A model generated the notes under the pieces. It saw only the letters and a program-made list of their open reading frames with translations. It was not told where the DNA came from and did not search any database. 64,000 bases of DNA from contig CM066731.1 of assembly GCA_033961575.1 (NCBI GenBank), positions 85,457,501-85,521,500 on the forward strand, read 5' to 3'. The position numbers and the translations under genes are program-made. This document shows, one piece after another, positions 45,639-56,405 of this stretch (positions within the stretch are counted from its first letter, which is position 1; the number at the start of each line of letters is the position of its first letter). Source of the stretch: Aselliscus stoliczkanus. Its lineage: Eukaryota > Chordata > Mammalia > Chiroptera > Hipposideridae.

Positions 45639-46514
45639 TTAAAAAAGCCCTTTTAAAATTTCTTGCAATTCTGGCTTGGTGGTAATGAATTCCTTAAGCT
45701 TATTCTTTTCTGAGAAGCTCTTTATTTCTCCTTCAATTTTAAGTGATAGCCGTGATGAGTAGAGCAATCTTGGTTGTAGGCCTTTATTTATTTTGTGTCA
45801 CTTTGAATGTCTCCTGCCACTCCCTTCTGGCCTGCAGAGTTTCTGTAGACAAGTCAGCTGTTAGTCTAATAGAAGTTCCTTTGTGTGTAACCTGCTGTCT
45901 TTCTCTTGCTGCTTTTAGGATTTTATCTCTGTCTTTAACCTTGTCATTTTAACTATGATGTGTCTTGGTGTGGACCTGCTTGGGTTCAGCTTGTTTGGAA
46001 CCCTCTGCACTTCCTAGGCATGTATGTCAATTTCCTTCACCATGGTAGGGAAGTTTTCAGTCATTATTTTTTCAAATACATTTTCGACCCCTTTCTTCTT
46101 CTCTTCTCCTTCTGGTTTTCCTATGTTTTGCTTGTTGTTGTGTTTCATATTGTCCCACAGGGTTCTTAAACTATTTTCATTGTTTTTTATTTTTCTGTCT
46201 TTTTGTTGTTCCAACTGGGTGATGTCTGCTATTTTGTCTTCCAAATTGCTGATCCGCTCCTCTGCTTCATCTACTCTACTGGTGATTCCTTCGAGTGTGT
46301 TCTTCATTTCACTTATTGTATTCTTAAGTTCTAAGTGGTTGTTTTTTATGATTTCTCTATCCTTCCTTATGTCCTCACTAAGTTTGTTAAACATTCTTAT
46401 CATTGGTGTTCTAAACTCTGTCTCTGAAAGGTTGGATCCCTCTGTTTCATTTAGTTCCATTTCTAGACGTTTCTTCTGATCTTTTACTTGTGACATGTTT
46501 CTTTGTTTCCTCAT
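45639..46514 (-). pseudogene. L1-B ORF1, near full length with an internal stop
   Basis: It starts at ATG 46514 (MRKQRNMSQVKDQKKRLEME) and ends at TAA 45639-45641, giving 292 codons, near the usual length. The coiled coil (LKNTISEMKNTLEGITSRVD) and the start of the RNA-binding region (GKPEGEEKKKGVENVFEKIM) are open to 46014. There a CAG codon has become TAG (DIHA then stop). The downstream third is further damaged. Confidence 0.9.
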
Positions 46515-46559
46515 TCTGGCTGTCGCTCTGGGATTGCTTTGATGTATTAGACAGATCAC

Positions 46560-47502
46560 CAGGAGATCCCCAGCTGGATCACGCAGGCACACACTCCCAG
46601 GAAAACTCCCAGTCTCAGCCTGTCCCAATGAGCTGCTCTCAGATCATGCCAACAGCCTGACAACCAATCACCAGCCTGGCAACTCTGCCCACGCAGTTTG
46701 GATTGTGGGGACCCCAGGCGGCTCCTGCACTCCGGGGTCTCAGTGAGCAGCCTGTTGGAGCTGGAGGGAACCCACCCAGCATTTCCCTGGCAGTATAAGC
46801 AGGGCAGAGGGTGGGGAATCTAAGGCTACATGTGCATGCGCACACACGCACTCCTGCGCCAATTCCACCAGATCAATGCGGTCCTGGACCTGACCCTCTG
46901 TGGGAGGGCCCAAACCTAACAAAATGGCACCTTCTTGTATAACCACTTGTATGCAAGCTCCACACCAGAGGAACAATAGTCCCAAAACCTCCAGCTTCTG
47001 CACCAAAGGTGCTCAGTTCAGTCCTTCCCCACAGGCTCCTGGGCCCAGCTCATACAGCTACTCCCTCCAACAGGAACCGAGTGAGTGCTCATTGGCGAGC
47101 GATCCCGTGTGCTGGCCCCACTGATTCTCTAGCTGCCCTCAGCCTCACCGAGCTGGTCAAAAAGAGTCCTCACTAATTTCTACTGACAGCTATCGTGGAA
47201 CTCCTCTTCCTGGCAAAGAAACTCTGGGCTAGTGAGCTTGGTGTACAGCCAGAGAGTCTTTCCCTCAACCGGAGAAGCCTCCCCATGGCTGAGGCATCCC
47301 TCATGGGGTCGCCCTCTCATCTCCGTCCTTCCTACCAGACTTAATGTGGCATCCTCTTTAAGTTCTTTGTTTAGAGGTTCTGTTCATCTAGTGTTCCAGG
47401 GACTTCCGGGGTTGAATGTTGTATAAATTATTTGTAATTTTGGTGTCATCCTGGGAGGCAGTTAGCACAACGTCTGTCTATTCCACCATTTTACCGAAAG
47501 TC
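46560..47502 (-). promoter_or_regulatory. L1-B 5' UTR
   Basis: GC-rich and homologous to the L1-A and L1-C 5' UTRs but about 400 bases shorter at the ORF1 side. It carries the plus-strand AAAATGGCA start at 46924 and a GTGAGT at 47081. Confidence 0.7.
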
Positions 47503-48559
47503 TCTCAAGAATATATTTTCATAATTAGTAAATCAAATGCTTAATAATGGGCAACAGAATAAGGTATATGTTTAGGGCAATTTCCATAACTCATTTTTGC
47601 CTGCAAAATAAAGATATTATTTGTTAGAAAGCATACAAAACCTCTCCAGTTTTGCTCACTGCCTCCTTGAGTCTTATCCATCTTTTATAAACATAGTTTA
47701 CAGCATAGTAAATAACCATAGTAGATTCTCAGTAGGTATGTGTTCAATGAATGAAGACTTGAAATTTAAATTAATGGCTTAGGGCACTCTTTGAATGTCA
47801 ATGTTCTAGCTATAATCCTCAGGCTTTCTGAGTAGCAATTTCTAGGAGATGGATTTGGGTATCTGGATTTTTACAAGTTCCCTAAATAATAGTTAAGTTC
47901 CTGTAAGCATTGAATAATAATATACATCTTTTGTAAATGGTGAATATATTTTATCTCTTTTTTATGACTTGTCTTTCATCATTCCACTCAACATATTACA
48001 TTTTTATTGTTCCCTTTCTTCTTGAAACTGTTTTTCTTTGTTTCCTCTAGCATCATTTTTTCCTGATGTTTCTCCTTGGCTTGCTTTCACTTTCTATCTC
48101 CTCTGCTCATCTCTAAATGTTGACGAATCCCATGGATTTGGGCTGTCTATTCTTCTATATCTTTACTGTTCTCTGGGAGACATTTTCTAGCTTCATGACT
48201 TAAATATAACTTATATGCTAATTATTTAAAAATGTATATCTCCATCATTACCTCTGCTATATACTCCAGACTCATACACCTTAGCTTCACATGACTAAAC
48301 ATCTTAGCATGTGAAGCCATTGAAAGTTTAACATGGTAAGCAGAATTCTTGATTTTTTCACCTCTTAATGGAAGCCTATCATTCCTCTCTTTGTCTCATT
48401 CCCAAATACAAGTCTTTTTGGCTCCATAAAGAGCATATATCCATGTCCCACCATCTGCAATGCTACCTCTGTATTTCAACCTTCCGCATATCAAACTTAG
48501 GCTACTTCAATATCCATGGAAGCATTCTTCAAATTTCAGGATTGCTCGCTTCCATTCAT
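47503..48559. other. Unassigned DNA
   Basis: 'CAGTAGGTATGTGTTCAATG' near 47731 may be the end of an old L2 or MIR. Otherwise nothing was recognised. Confidence 0.45.
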
Positions 48560-49146
48560 TTCCATGCAATAGCAATAGTATAATAATATTTTTAAAATAT
48601 CAATGAAGTCACATTATTCCCCTATATAAAATGCATCTTAGATTTTCCATCACTATTACTATAAAGTTCAAAGCACTTCATTGGCTTACAAAACCCCATA
48701 ATCTGGCCCTGCTGATCTCTGATGTTTTCCTTCTTGTTTTATCCTTTCCTACTACACCCAAGATCACTGGGCTACTGTTTCTGAGTCTTTGGCTCTTTGC
48801 AGTTCATGTTTACTAAGTCTACATTATGCTTCCCAATATATTTGCATGACTATATCATTAGGTCTCAGTACAAATACTTCCTCAAAAAACCTCTCTGGTA
48901 TTACCCTATCAAAAGAACTGTAACTTCAGTAAAACTTTATTACACACATATATTTTATTTTAAGGCAATTATAACTATCTGAAATATTTGTTTCCATTAT
49001 GTATTTATTTTGTTTTTATTTTCTCCTCTCCAATAGAATATAAATACTATAAGAGTAAGGATAATAACTCTTTTTTACTATTATCTCTCTAATCCCAAGC
49101 ACAGTGTCTAGCATGTGGTAATTATTTTAATGGGTTGAATAAACAA
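48560..49146 (+). repeat. L2 3'-end fragment
   Basis: 'AATCTGGCCCTGCTGATCTC', 'GGTCTCAGTACAAATACTTC', 'AACCTCTCTGGTATTACCCT', 'ACTATCTGAAATATTTGTTT' and 'CCCAAGCACAGTGTCTAGCA' follow the order of the L2 3' region on this strand. It is ancient and strongly decayed. Confidence 0.75.
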
Positions 49147-49521
49147 ATTAGTAAACATATATCCTACGTGAAGAATATAAAAGTGATCAAGTAGGGGAAA
49201 ATAGCTATAACCCTACTATATGGCTGAGTGATTGGTACTTGAATATGTCTGACTACATAGATCACTAGATAAAGATACAGAAATGAGATTATTTTTATAT
49301 TCTTTGAAATTTCATTTCACTAGTGTCACCCTGATTGGTTGGCCTTTAAAAAAATTATTGCTGTTTTATTTATATTTTGCTATCATATTTTGAGTATCTC
49401 AAGTCTTCTGTGAACTGAGGCAGAGGATAAAAATAAAATATATGATCAAAGATCTGGAGGACATTGGGAACAAATAATTGCCAAAACAAGCATTTTCTCA
49501 GTCATCCACTATTGTGATTTT
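49147..49521. other. Unassigned flank of L1-C
   Basis: No feature recognised. It ends in the L1-C target duplication (49522-49536). Confidence 0.5.
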
Positions 49522-50045
49522 TAAAAACTTTTTTTTATTGTGAAATAAACATTTTTTTAAATTAGCTTCAGGTGTACAACAAGTGCAATAGTTATACTTT
49601 TTACCCCTCAAAGTGACAATTCCCTCCCACAATTCTCCACCCAACTCCTACCCCCATATCATACGTATCTATTACAATACCTTTGACTCCCTTCTACCAT
49701 ATAATCCACATACCGTGACTATCTATATATTCAATTACAATTGACATACAATTTTATACAACATCAGTTTCAGGTATACAGTGCACTGATCAAGCCTCTA
49801 CTCCATTCATGGAGTGGTCTAGCTGAAAAGACATGTGACTATCTGACACCCCACAAAATATTTACAACATTATTATATTCCCCTAACTGTCTTTCATATC
49901 CCTGTGGCAATATTGTAGTTACCTATTTATGCTGTCTAATCCCTTCACTTTCTCCCTCATTCCCACCTCCTACCAACTAGCAACCCTGTTTTTCCTCTAT
50001 ATCTATGAGACTGTTACTGTTTACTTTGCTCATTCATTCAGTTTT

Positions 50046-53000
50046 TCAGATTCCACATATAAGTGAGAACATATGGTATTTGTCTTTCTATGACTGACTT
50101 ATTTCACTTAACGTAATAGTTTCTAGGTCCATCCATATCATTGCAAATGGTACGATTTCATTCTTCTTTATAGCGGAGTAATACTTCATTGTATAAATGT
50201 ACCACCGTTTCTTAATCCAGCCATCTACCGATGGGCATTTTGGTTGTTTCCAAGTTTTGGCTATTGTAAATAGCGCTGCAATAAACATAGGGGTGCATAT
50301 ATTTTTTTGAATTAGCATCTTGGATTCTTCTGGGTAGATACCCAAGAGTTGGAATTGCTGGGTCATATGGTAGTTCCATTACCGGTTTTCCGAAATACCT
50401 CCATATTGATTTCCATAATGGCTGCACCAATTTACAGTCCCACTAACAGTGAAGCAGGGTTCCCATTTCTCCACACCCTCGCCAGCACTTGTAGTTTGTT
50501 GATTTGTTGATGATAGCCATTCTTACCGGAGTGAGGTGGTATCTCATTGTGGTTTTTATTTGCATTTCTCTGATGATTAGTGAGGTTGAACATTTTTTCA
50601 TATGCCTGTTGGCCATCTGTATGTCCTTTTTGGAGAGATGTCTCTTCATATCCTCTGCCCATTTTTTAATTGGGTTGTTTGGTTTTTTGGTGTTCAGTTT
50701 CATAAGTTTTGGATATTAACCCCTTATCAGAGATATCATTGGCAAATATCTTCTCCCATTCAGTAGGCTGCCTTTTTGTTTTATTGATGATTTCCTTGGC
50801 TGTGAAAAAACTTTTAAGTTTGATGTAATCCCATATGTTCATTTTTTCTTTTATTTCCCTTGCCCAAGGTGATATATCAATAAATATATTACTCAAGGTA
50901 ATGTCTGCAAACTTACTGCCTATGTTTTTTTCTAGGAGTTTTATGGTTTCAGGTCTTACATTTAAGTCTTTAATCCATTTTTAGTTTGTTCTCATATATG
51001 GTGTAAATAGGTGGTCCATTTCCATTTTTTTGCATGTGTCAGTCCAATTTTACCAGCACCAATTATTAAATAGACTCTCTTTACTCCAAGGTAAACTCTT
51101 GCTTCCATTGTCATAGATTAAATGACCATATATGGATGGGTTTATTCCTAGGCTCTCTATTCTGTTCCATTGGTCTATGTGTCTGTCTTTATGCCAGTAC
51201 CATACTGTTTTGATTACTGTAGCCTTGTAGTATATTTTGATGTCAGGTAGTGTGATGCCTCCTACTATGTTCTTATTTCTCAAGATTGCCATGGTTATTT
51301 GGGCTCTTTTGTGGTTCTATATACATTTTAGGATACTATGTTCTAATTTCTGAGAAAAATATCCTGGGTAGTTTGATTGGAATTGCATTGAATATATATT
51401 TTTCTTAGGTAGTATTGACATTTTAACTATATTAATTCTTCCTATCCATGAGCATGGTATGTATTTCCATTTATTTGTATCTTCTTTGATTTCTCTCTTC
51501 AGTGTCTCATAATTTTCTGAGTACAGATCTTTTACTTCTTTAGTTGTTAAATTGATTCCTAGATATTTTATTGTTTTTGAAACAATTGTAAAAGGGAATG
51601 ATTTCCTGATTTCTTCTTCTGATGGTTTATTATTGGTGTATACTAATACAACTGATTTATGAATATTAATTTTGTACGCTGCTACCTTACCAAATTCGTC
51701 TATCAGTTCTAGCAGTTTTTTGGTGGAGTCTTTGGGATTCTCTCTATATAGTATCATGTCATCTGCATATAATGACAATTTTACTTCCTCTTTTCCAATT
51801 TGGATGCCTTTTATTTCATTTTCTTGTCTGATTGTTGTGGCTAGAACTTCCAGAACTCTGTTAAATAGAAGTGGTGAAAGTGGGCAGCCTTGTCTTGTTC
51901 CCGATCTTAAGGGGAAAGCTTTTAGCATTTCCCCATTGCATACGACGTTTGCTGTGGGCTTATCATATATGGCCTTTATTATGTTGAGATATGATCACAC
52001 TATTCCCACTTTGCTAAGAGTTTTTATCATAAATGGCTGCTGGATTTTGTCAAATGGTTTTGTTGCATCTATTGATATGATCATATGATTTTGATTTTGA
52101 TTTTTGTTAATGTGATGTATTATGTTGAGTTACAGATATTAAATCAAACTTGCATACCAGGAATGAATCCCACTTGATCGTGGTGGATGATCTTTTTAAT
52201 GAGATGCTGAATTCATTTTGCTAGTATTTTGTTGAGAATTTTTGCATCTATGTTCATTAGGGATATTGGCCTGTAGTTTTCCTTTTCTGTAATATCTTTG
52301 TCTGACTTAGGAATCAGGGTGATAGTGATTTCATAAAAAGAGTTTGGGAGCCTTTCCTCCTTCTGTATTTTTTGGAATAGTTTGAGGAGAATAGGTATTA
52401 ATTCTTTTTTGAATGTTTTGTAAAATTCACCTGTGTAGCCATCTGGTCCAGGGCTTTTGTTTGTTGGAAGATTGTTGATTATTGATTCAATTTCTTTGGC
52501 AGTAAACAGTCTGTTCAGAGTTTCTGTTTCTTTTTGGTTCAGACTTGGTAGATTGTATGCTTCTAGAAATTTATCCATTTCTTCCAGATTGTTGAATTTG
52601 TTAACATATAGTTACTCATAGTATTTTCTTAAAATTTCTGTATTTCTGTGGTATCTGTTGTCATTTCTCTTTCACTTCTGATTTTATTAATTTGGGTCCT
52701 CTCTCTCTTTTTCTTGGTGAGTCTGGCTAAGGGTTTGTCGATTTTGTTTATCTTTATAAAAAAACCAACTCTTGGTTTCATTGATCTTTTGTATTGTTTT
52801 TTTTGTTCTCTATTTCATTTATTTCTGATCTGGTCTTTATTATTTCCTTCCTTATACTCCTGTTAGGCTTTTTTTGTTTTTGTTTTTGTTTTTTTTTGTA
52901 GTTGTTGTTGTTGTTGTTTTTGAGTTCCCTTAGGTGTAAACATAGTCTGTTGATTTGAGATTTTTCTTCCTTTTTTAGGGAGGCCTGCACTGCTATAAAC

Positions 53001-53891
53001 TTCCCTCTTAGGACTGCTTTCGCTGTATCCCAGAGATTTTGGGTCGTGGTGTTTTCATTTTCGTTTGTCTCGAGGTATCTTTTGATTTCCTCCTTGATCT
53101 CATTTTTGACCCACTCACTATTTAGTAGCATGTTATTTAGCCTCCATGTGTTTCTTAGCCTCCAGATTGCTTCGTATAATTCATTTCTAGTTTCATAGCA
53201 TTGTGGTGACAGAAGACACTTGATATGACTTCAATCTTCTTAAATTTATTGAGACTTGTTTTGTGGCCTAACATGTGGTCTATCTTGGAAAATGTTCCAT
53301 GTGCACTTGAGAAGAATATATATTCTGTAGCTTTGGGGTGAAATGCTCTAAAACTATCAATTAAATCCAGCTGGTCTAAAGTGTCATTTAAGGCACTATT
53401 GATTGTCCGTGTTGATTTTCTGTCTGGAGGATCTGTCCATTGGTGACAACCGGCGTTGAAGTCCCCTACTGTGATAGTGTTACTGTTGATCTCTGACTTT
53501 ATGTCTGTCAAAATCTGTTTTATATATTTAGGAGCTTCTATATTGGATGCACAGATGTTTACTAGGGTTATGTCCTCTTGTTGAATTGATTCCTTTATTA
53601 TTATGTAGCGCCCATTCTTTGTCTTTTATTGTAGTCTTCATTTTAAAGTTTATTTTGTCCGAAATAAGTATCGCCACTCCAGCTTTTTCTCATTTCCATT
53701 TGCATGAAATATCTTATTCCATTCTTTACTTTCAGTCTGTGTGTGTCCTTTGATCTGAGAAGAGTCTCTTGTAGACAGCATATGCATAGGTCCTATTTTC
53801 TTATCCACTCAGCCACTCTGTCTCTTTTGATAGGAGCATTTAGCCTGTTCACATTTAAAGTGATTACTGATAGGTGCATATTTATTGCCAT
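50046..53891 (-). pseudogene. L1-C ORF2 (endonuclease-reverse transcriptase), broken
   Basis: It starts at ATG 53891 and stops at 50046-50048. At 3.85 kb it is the normal length for L1 ORF2, which nicks the target DNA and reverse-transcribes L1 RNA there. The endonuclease has VGDFNAGCHQ near 53460. Its SDH active-site box is changed to CHH near 53200. The RT has [28 protein letters not shown] and the YADD box ([15 protein letters not shown], about 51770) within a 203-codon open stretch at 51317-51928. The C-terminal zinc knuckle ([16 protein letters not shown]) lies at 50440-50620. Frameshifts divide it into seven or more pieces. Confidence 0.94.
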
Positions 53892-53947
53892 TTTGTTATT
53901 TGTATTTCTGGTCTTCCTGGGTTAGCTTGTTTCCCCCTTTCTTCTGT

Positions 53948-54970
53948 TTAAAAAAGTCCTTTTAACATTTCCTGCAATGCTGGCTTGGTGGTAATGAACT
54001 CCTTAAGCTTGTTCTTTTCTGAGAAGGTCTTTATCTGTCCTTCAGTTTTAAGTGATAGCCATGCTGGGTAGAGCAATCTTGGTTGTAGACCTTTATTTTG
54101 CATCCCTTTGAATATCTCCTGCCACTCCCCTCTTGCCTGCAGAGTTTCTGTAGAAAAGTCAGCTGTTAGTGTTATAGGAGTTCCTTTGTATGTAACATGC
54201 TGTCTTTCTCTTGCTGCTTTTAGGATTCTGTCTTTGTCTTTAAGCTTTGCCCTTTTAAGTATGATGTGTCTTTGTGTGGGTCTGTTTGGATTCAGCCTGT
54301 TTGGAACTCTTGCAATTCTTGGGCTTGTATGTCTATTTCCTTCACCATGGTAGGGAGGTTTTCAGTCATTATTTCTTTAAATGCATTCTTAATCCCTTCT
54401 TCTCTTCTCCTTCTGATAGTCCTATGATGTGAGCATTTTTGTATTTCATGCTGTCCCAGAGGTCTCTTAAAATATTTTGTTTTTTTTTTTTAATTCTTTT
54501 TTCTTTTTGTTGTTCCAGCTGGGTGATTTCTGCTATTTTGTCTTCTAATTCACTGATCCGCTCCTCTGTTTCATCCATTCTACTGGTGATTCCTTCAAGT
54601 GTGTTCTTCATTTCAGTTATTGTATTCTTTAGTTCTAACTGGTTGTTTTTTATGGTTTCCCTATCCTTCTTTATGTTCTTGCTAATTTTCTTTTTTTGTT
54701 GTTGTTGTTCCTTTTTTTGTTTTTGTTTTTGTTTTTTGAGGGCAGTGTCATTGGCACTCATATGTGGGACTGAACCAGGGCCGTTGGATTCCCAAGCCAG
54801 TGCTTAACCACCGCGCCACTCGGCCTGCCCTCTTGCTAATTTTCTTAAACATTCTTATCATTTGTGTTCTAAACTCTGTGTCTGAAAGTTTGGATACCTG
54901 TTTCATTTAGTTCCATTTCTAGAGTTTTCTTCTGATCTTTTACTTGGGACATGTTTCTTTGTTTCTTCAT
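53948..54970 (-). pseudogene. L1-C ORF1, split by a SINE
   Basis: It starts at ATG 54970 (MKKQRNMSQVK) and stops at TAA 53948-53950. A coiled-coil frame (LKNTITEMKNTLEGITSRMD, EERISELEDKIAEITQLEQQ) is readable at 54510-54690. The SINE at 54693-54830 interrupts the coiled coil near residue 45. Without it the gene would be about 290 codons. A frameshift near 54400 also breaks the RNA-binding part. Confidence 0.9.
54693..54830 (-). mobile_element. Short tRNA-derived SINE inside L1-C ORF1
   Basis: A GTT/poly-T tail is followed by GAGGGCAGTGTCATTGGCAC, CCCAAGCCAGTGCTTAACCA and CCACTCGGCCTGCCC. The 16 bp duplication TCTTGCTAATTTTCTT (54677-54692 and 54831-54846) is identical. The SINE is therefore younger than L1-C. 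Confidence 0.95.
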
Positions 54971-56390
54971 TCTGACTGTCGTTTTTTGAATGCTTCAATG
55001 TATTAGACAGATCACCTAGAAAGAAGAGAGAAGAAAAAAGAAAAAGAATAAAAGAAGAGATGGGGTGGCTCTCCATCCTCCTTAATCTGCAGACCACTTG
55101 CTCAGCAATAGAGAGTCTCTGGGTGACTCAGCACCAGCTATTGGGCAAAAAGCTTAACGTGTTATGCTCTAGCCTCCCTTTCTGGCTTGCAGTGAGCTTT
55201 TCGCAATTAGCTGCTGTGTGCTCTGGAACCATGCACACTACCAAAAAAAAAAAAATCTTCTCAGGTTGTTGCAGGTTGTCTGCTACTGCAAAAATACCCT
55301 CTGTGTTTTGCGAAGATGTGGGCCAGGCACCGGGGGCTCAGGGCACCTCTAGGTGGGTTGAGCAGGCCCCCAAGGCACAACTTGATGTGGTCAGTGGCCC
55401 CCTCCAATCAGAGCAGCATGCACTCTGCTCCAGCAATCAGTCCACACAAACTCACCAGGAAAGCCTCGACCAGATCATGCAGGTGCTCAACTCCCTGCCG
55501 AACACTTTCAGGAAAACACCCCGTCTCAGCCTGTCCCAATCAACTGCCCGCAGATCAGGCTAAGCAGCCCAACAGCCAATCCCCAACCTTGCAACTCTGC
55601 ACAAATAGTGCGGAGAGCGGGGACCCAAGGTGGCTGGCACACTCCTGAGTCTCAGTGAACAGACCGATGCAGTTGGAGAGCACCTGCCCTGTGTTTTGCT
55701 GGCAATGCAGCACAAGCAGGGTGGAGGGTGGGGATCCAAGGCCGCATGCAAATGCACGCAGGCACTCCTGCACCAATTTCAGCAGACCAATGGGATCCCG
55801 GATCTGACCCTCTGTGGAAAGGCCCAACCCTGAAAAAATGGCGCCCTCCTGTACACTATTCGTGTGCAAGCTCCACACCAGGGTAACAATGGTCCCAAAA
55901 CCTCCAGCTTCTGCACCAAAGGTGCTTAGTTCAGTCCCCACAGACTCCTGGGCCCGGCTCACACAACTACTCCCTCCAACAGGAACCCAGTGAGTGCTCA
56001 CTGGTGAGTGAACCTGTGCGCTGCCCCACTGGTTCTCAAGCCACCCTCAGTCTCACCGAGTTGAGCAAAGAGAGTCCTCACTAATTTCTACTGCCCACTG
56101 TCGTAGAACTCCTCTTCCTGGCAAAGCAACTCAGCTATTGAGCTTGGTGTGGGGCCGGAGGGTCTCTCCCCCAACTGGGGCATCCCTCAAGGGGCTCGGC
56201 CTCTCTCGTCTGCACCCCTCCTACCAGACTTGATGTGGCCTCCTCTTTAGGTCCTTTGTTTAGAGGTTCTGTTCATCTAGTGTTCAGGGGACTTCCAAGG
56301 TTAAATGTTGTATAAATTATTTGTAATTTTGATGGGATCCTGGGAGGCAGTTCGGAAAGCATCCTTCTATTCCACCAACTTACCGGAACC
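54971..56390 (-). promoter_or_regulatory. L1-C 5' UTR
   Basis: A 1.42 kb GC-rich region homologous to that of L1-A. An A-rich purine run (about 55016-55060) separates it from ORF1. It carries the plus-strand AAAAAATGGCG start at 55838, about 50 open codons and a GTGAGT at 55990. Promoter function is inferred from position. Confidence 0.7.
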
Positions 56391-56405
56391 TAAAATCTTT
56401 TTTTT

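Larger units (their letters stand above)
44293..47502 (-). mobile_element. LINE-1 copy L1-B, internally deleted
   Basis: The 5' end is at 47502 (GACTTTCGGTAAAATGGTGG in L1 sense). It has a 5' UTR (about 46560-47502), ORF1 (45639-46514), a fragment of the ORF2 endonuclease (about 45081-45600), and then 3' UTR sequence directly. The whole RT and zinc-finger region is missing. The 3' UTR occurs twice (44340-44930, and again at 44933-45080). A (TTTA)n tail lies at 44293-44329. AAGAATA near both ends may be the target duplication. Confidence 0.88.
49537..56390 (-). mobile_element. LINE-1 copy L1-C, full length
   Basis: The complete order on the minus strand is 5' UTR (54971-56390), ORF1 (53948-54970, with a SINE inside), ORF2 (50046-53891) and 3' UTR. 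It ends GTTTATTTCACAATAAAAAA. Target duplication TAAAAACTTTTTTTT (49522-49536) / TAAAATCTTTTTTTT (56391-56405) matches at 14 of 15. It sits at the edge of an older plus-strand L1 that resumes at 56406. ORF2 holds several shifts, so it is inactive. Confidence 0.94.

Noticed and set aside
51317..51928. 203-codon intact reverse transcriptase gene
   Set aside because: It is only the surviving central piece of the frameshifted L1-C ORF2, not an independent gene.
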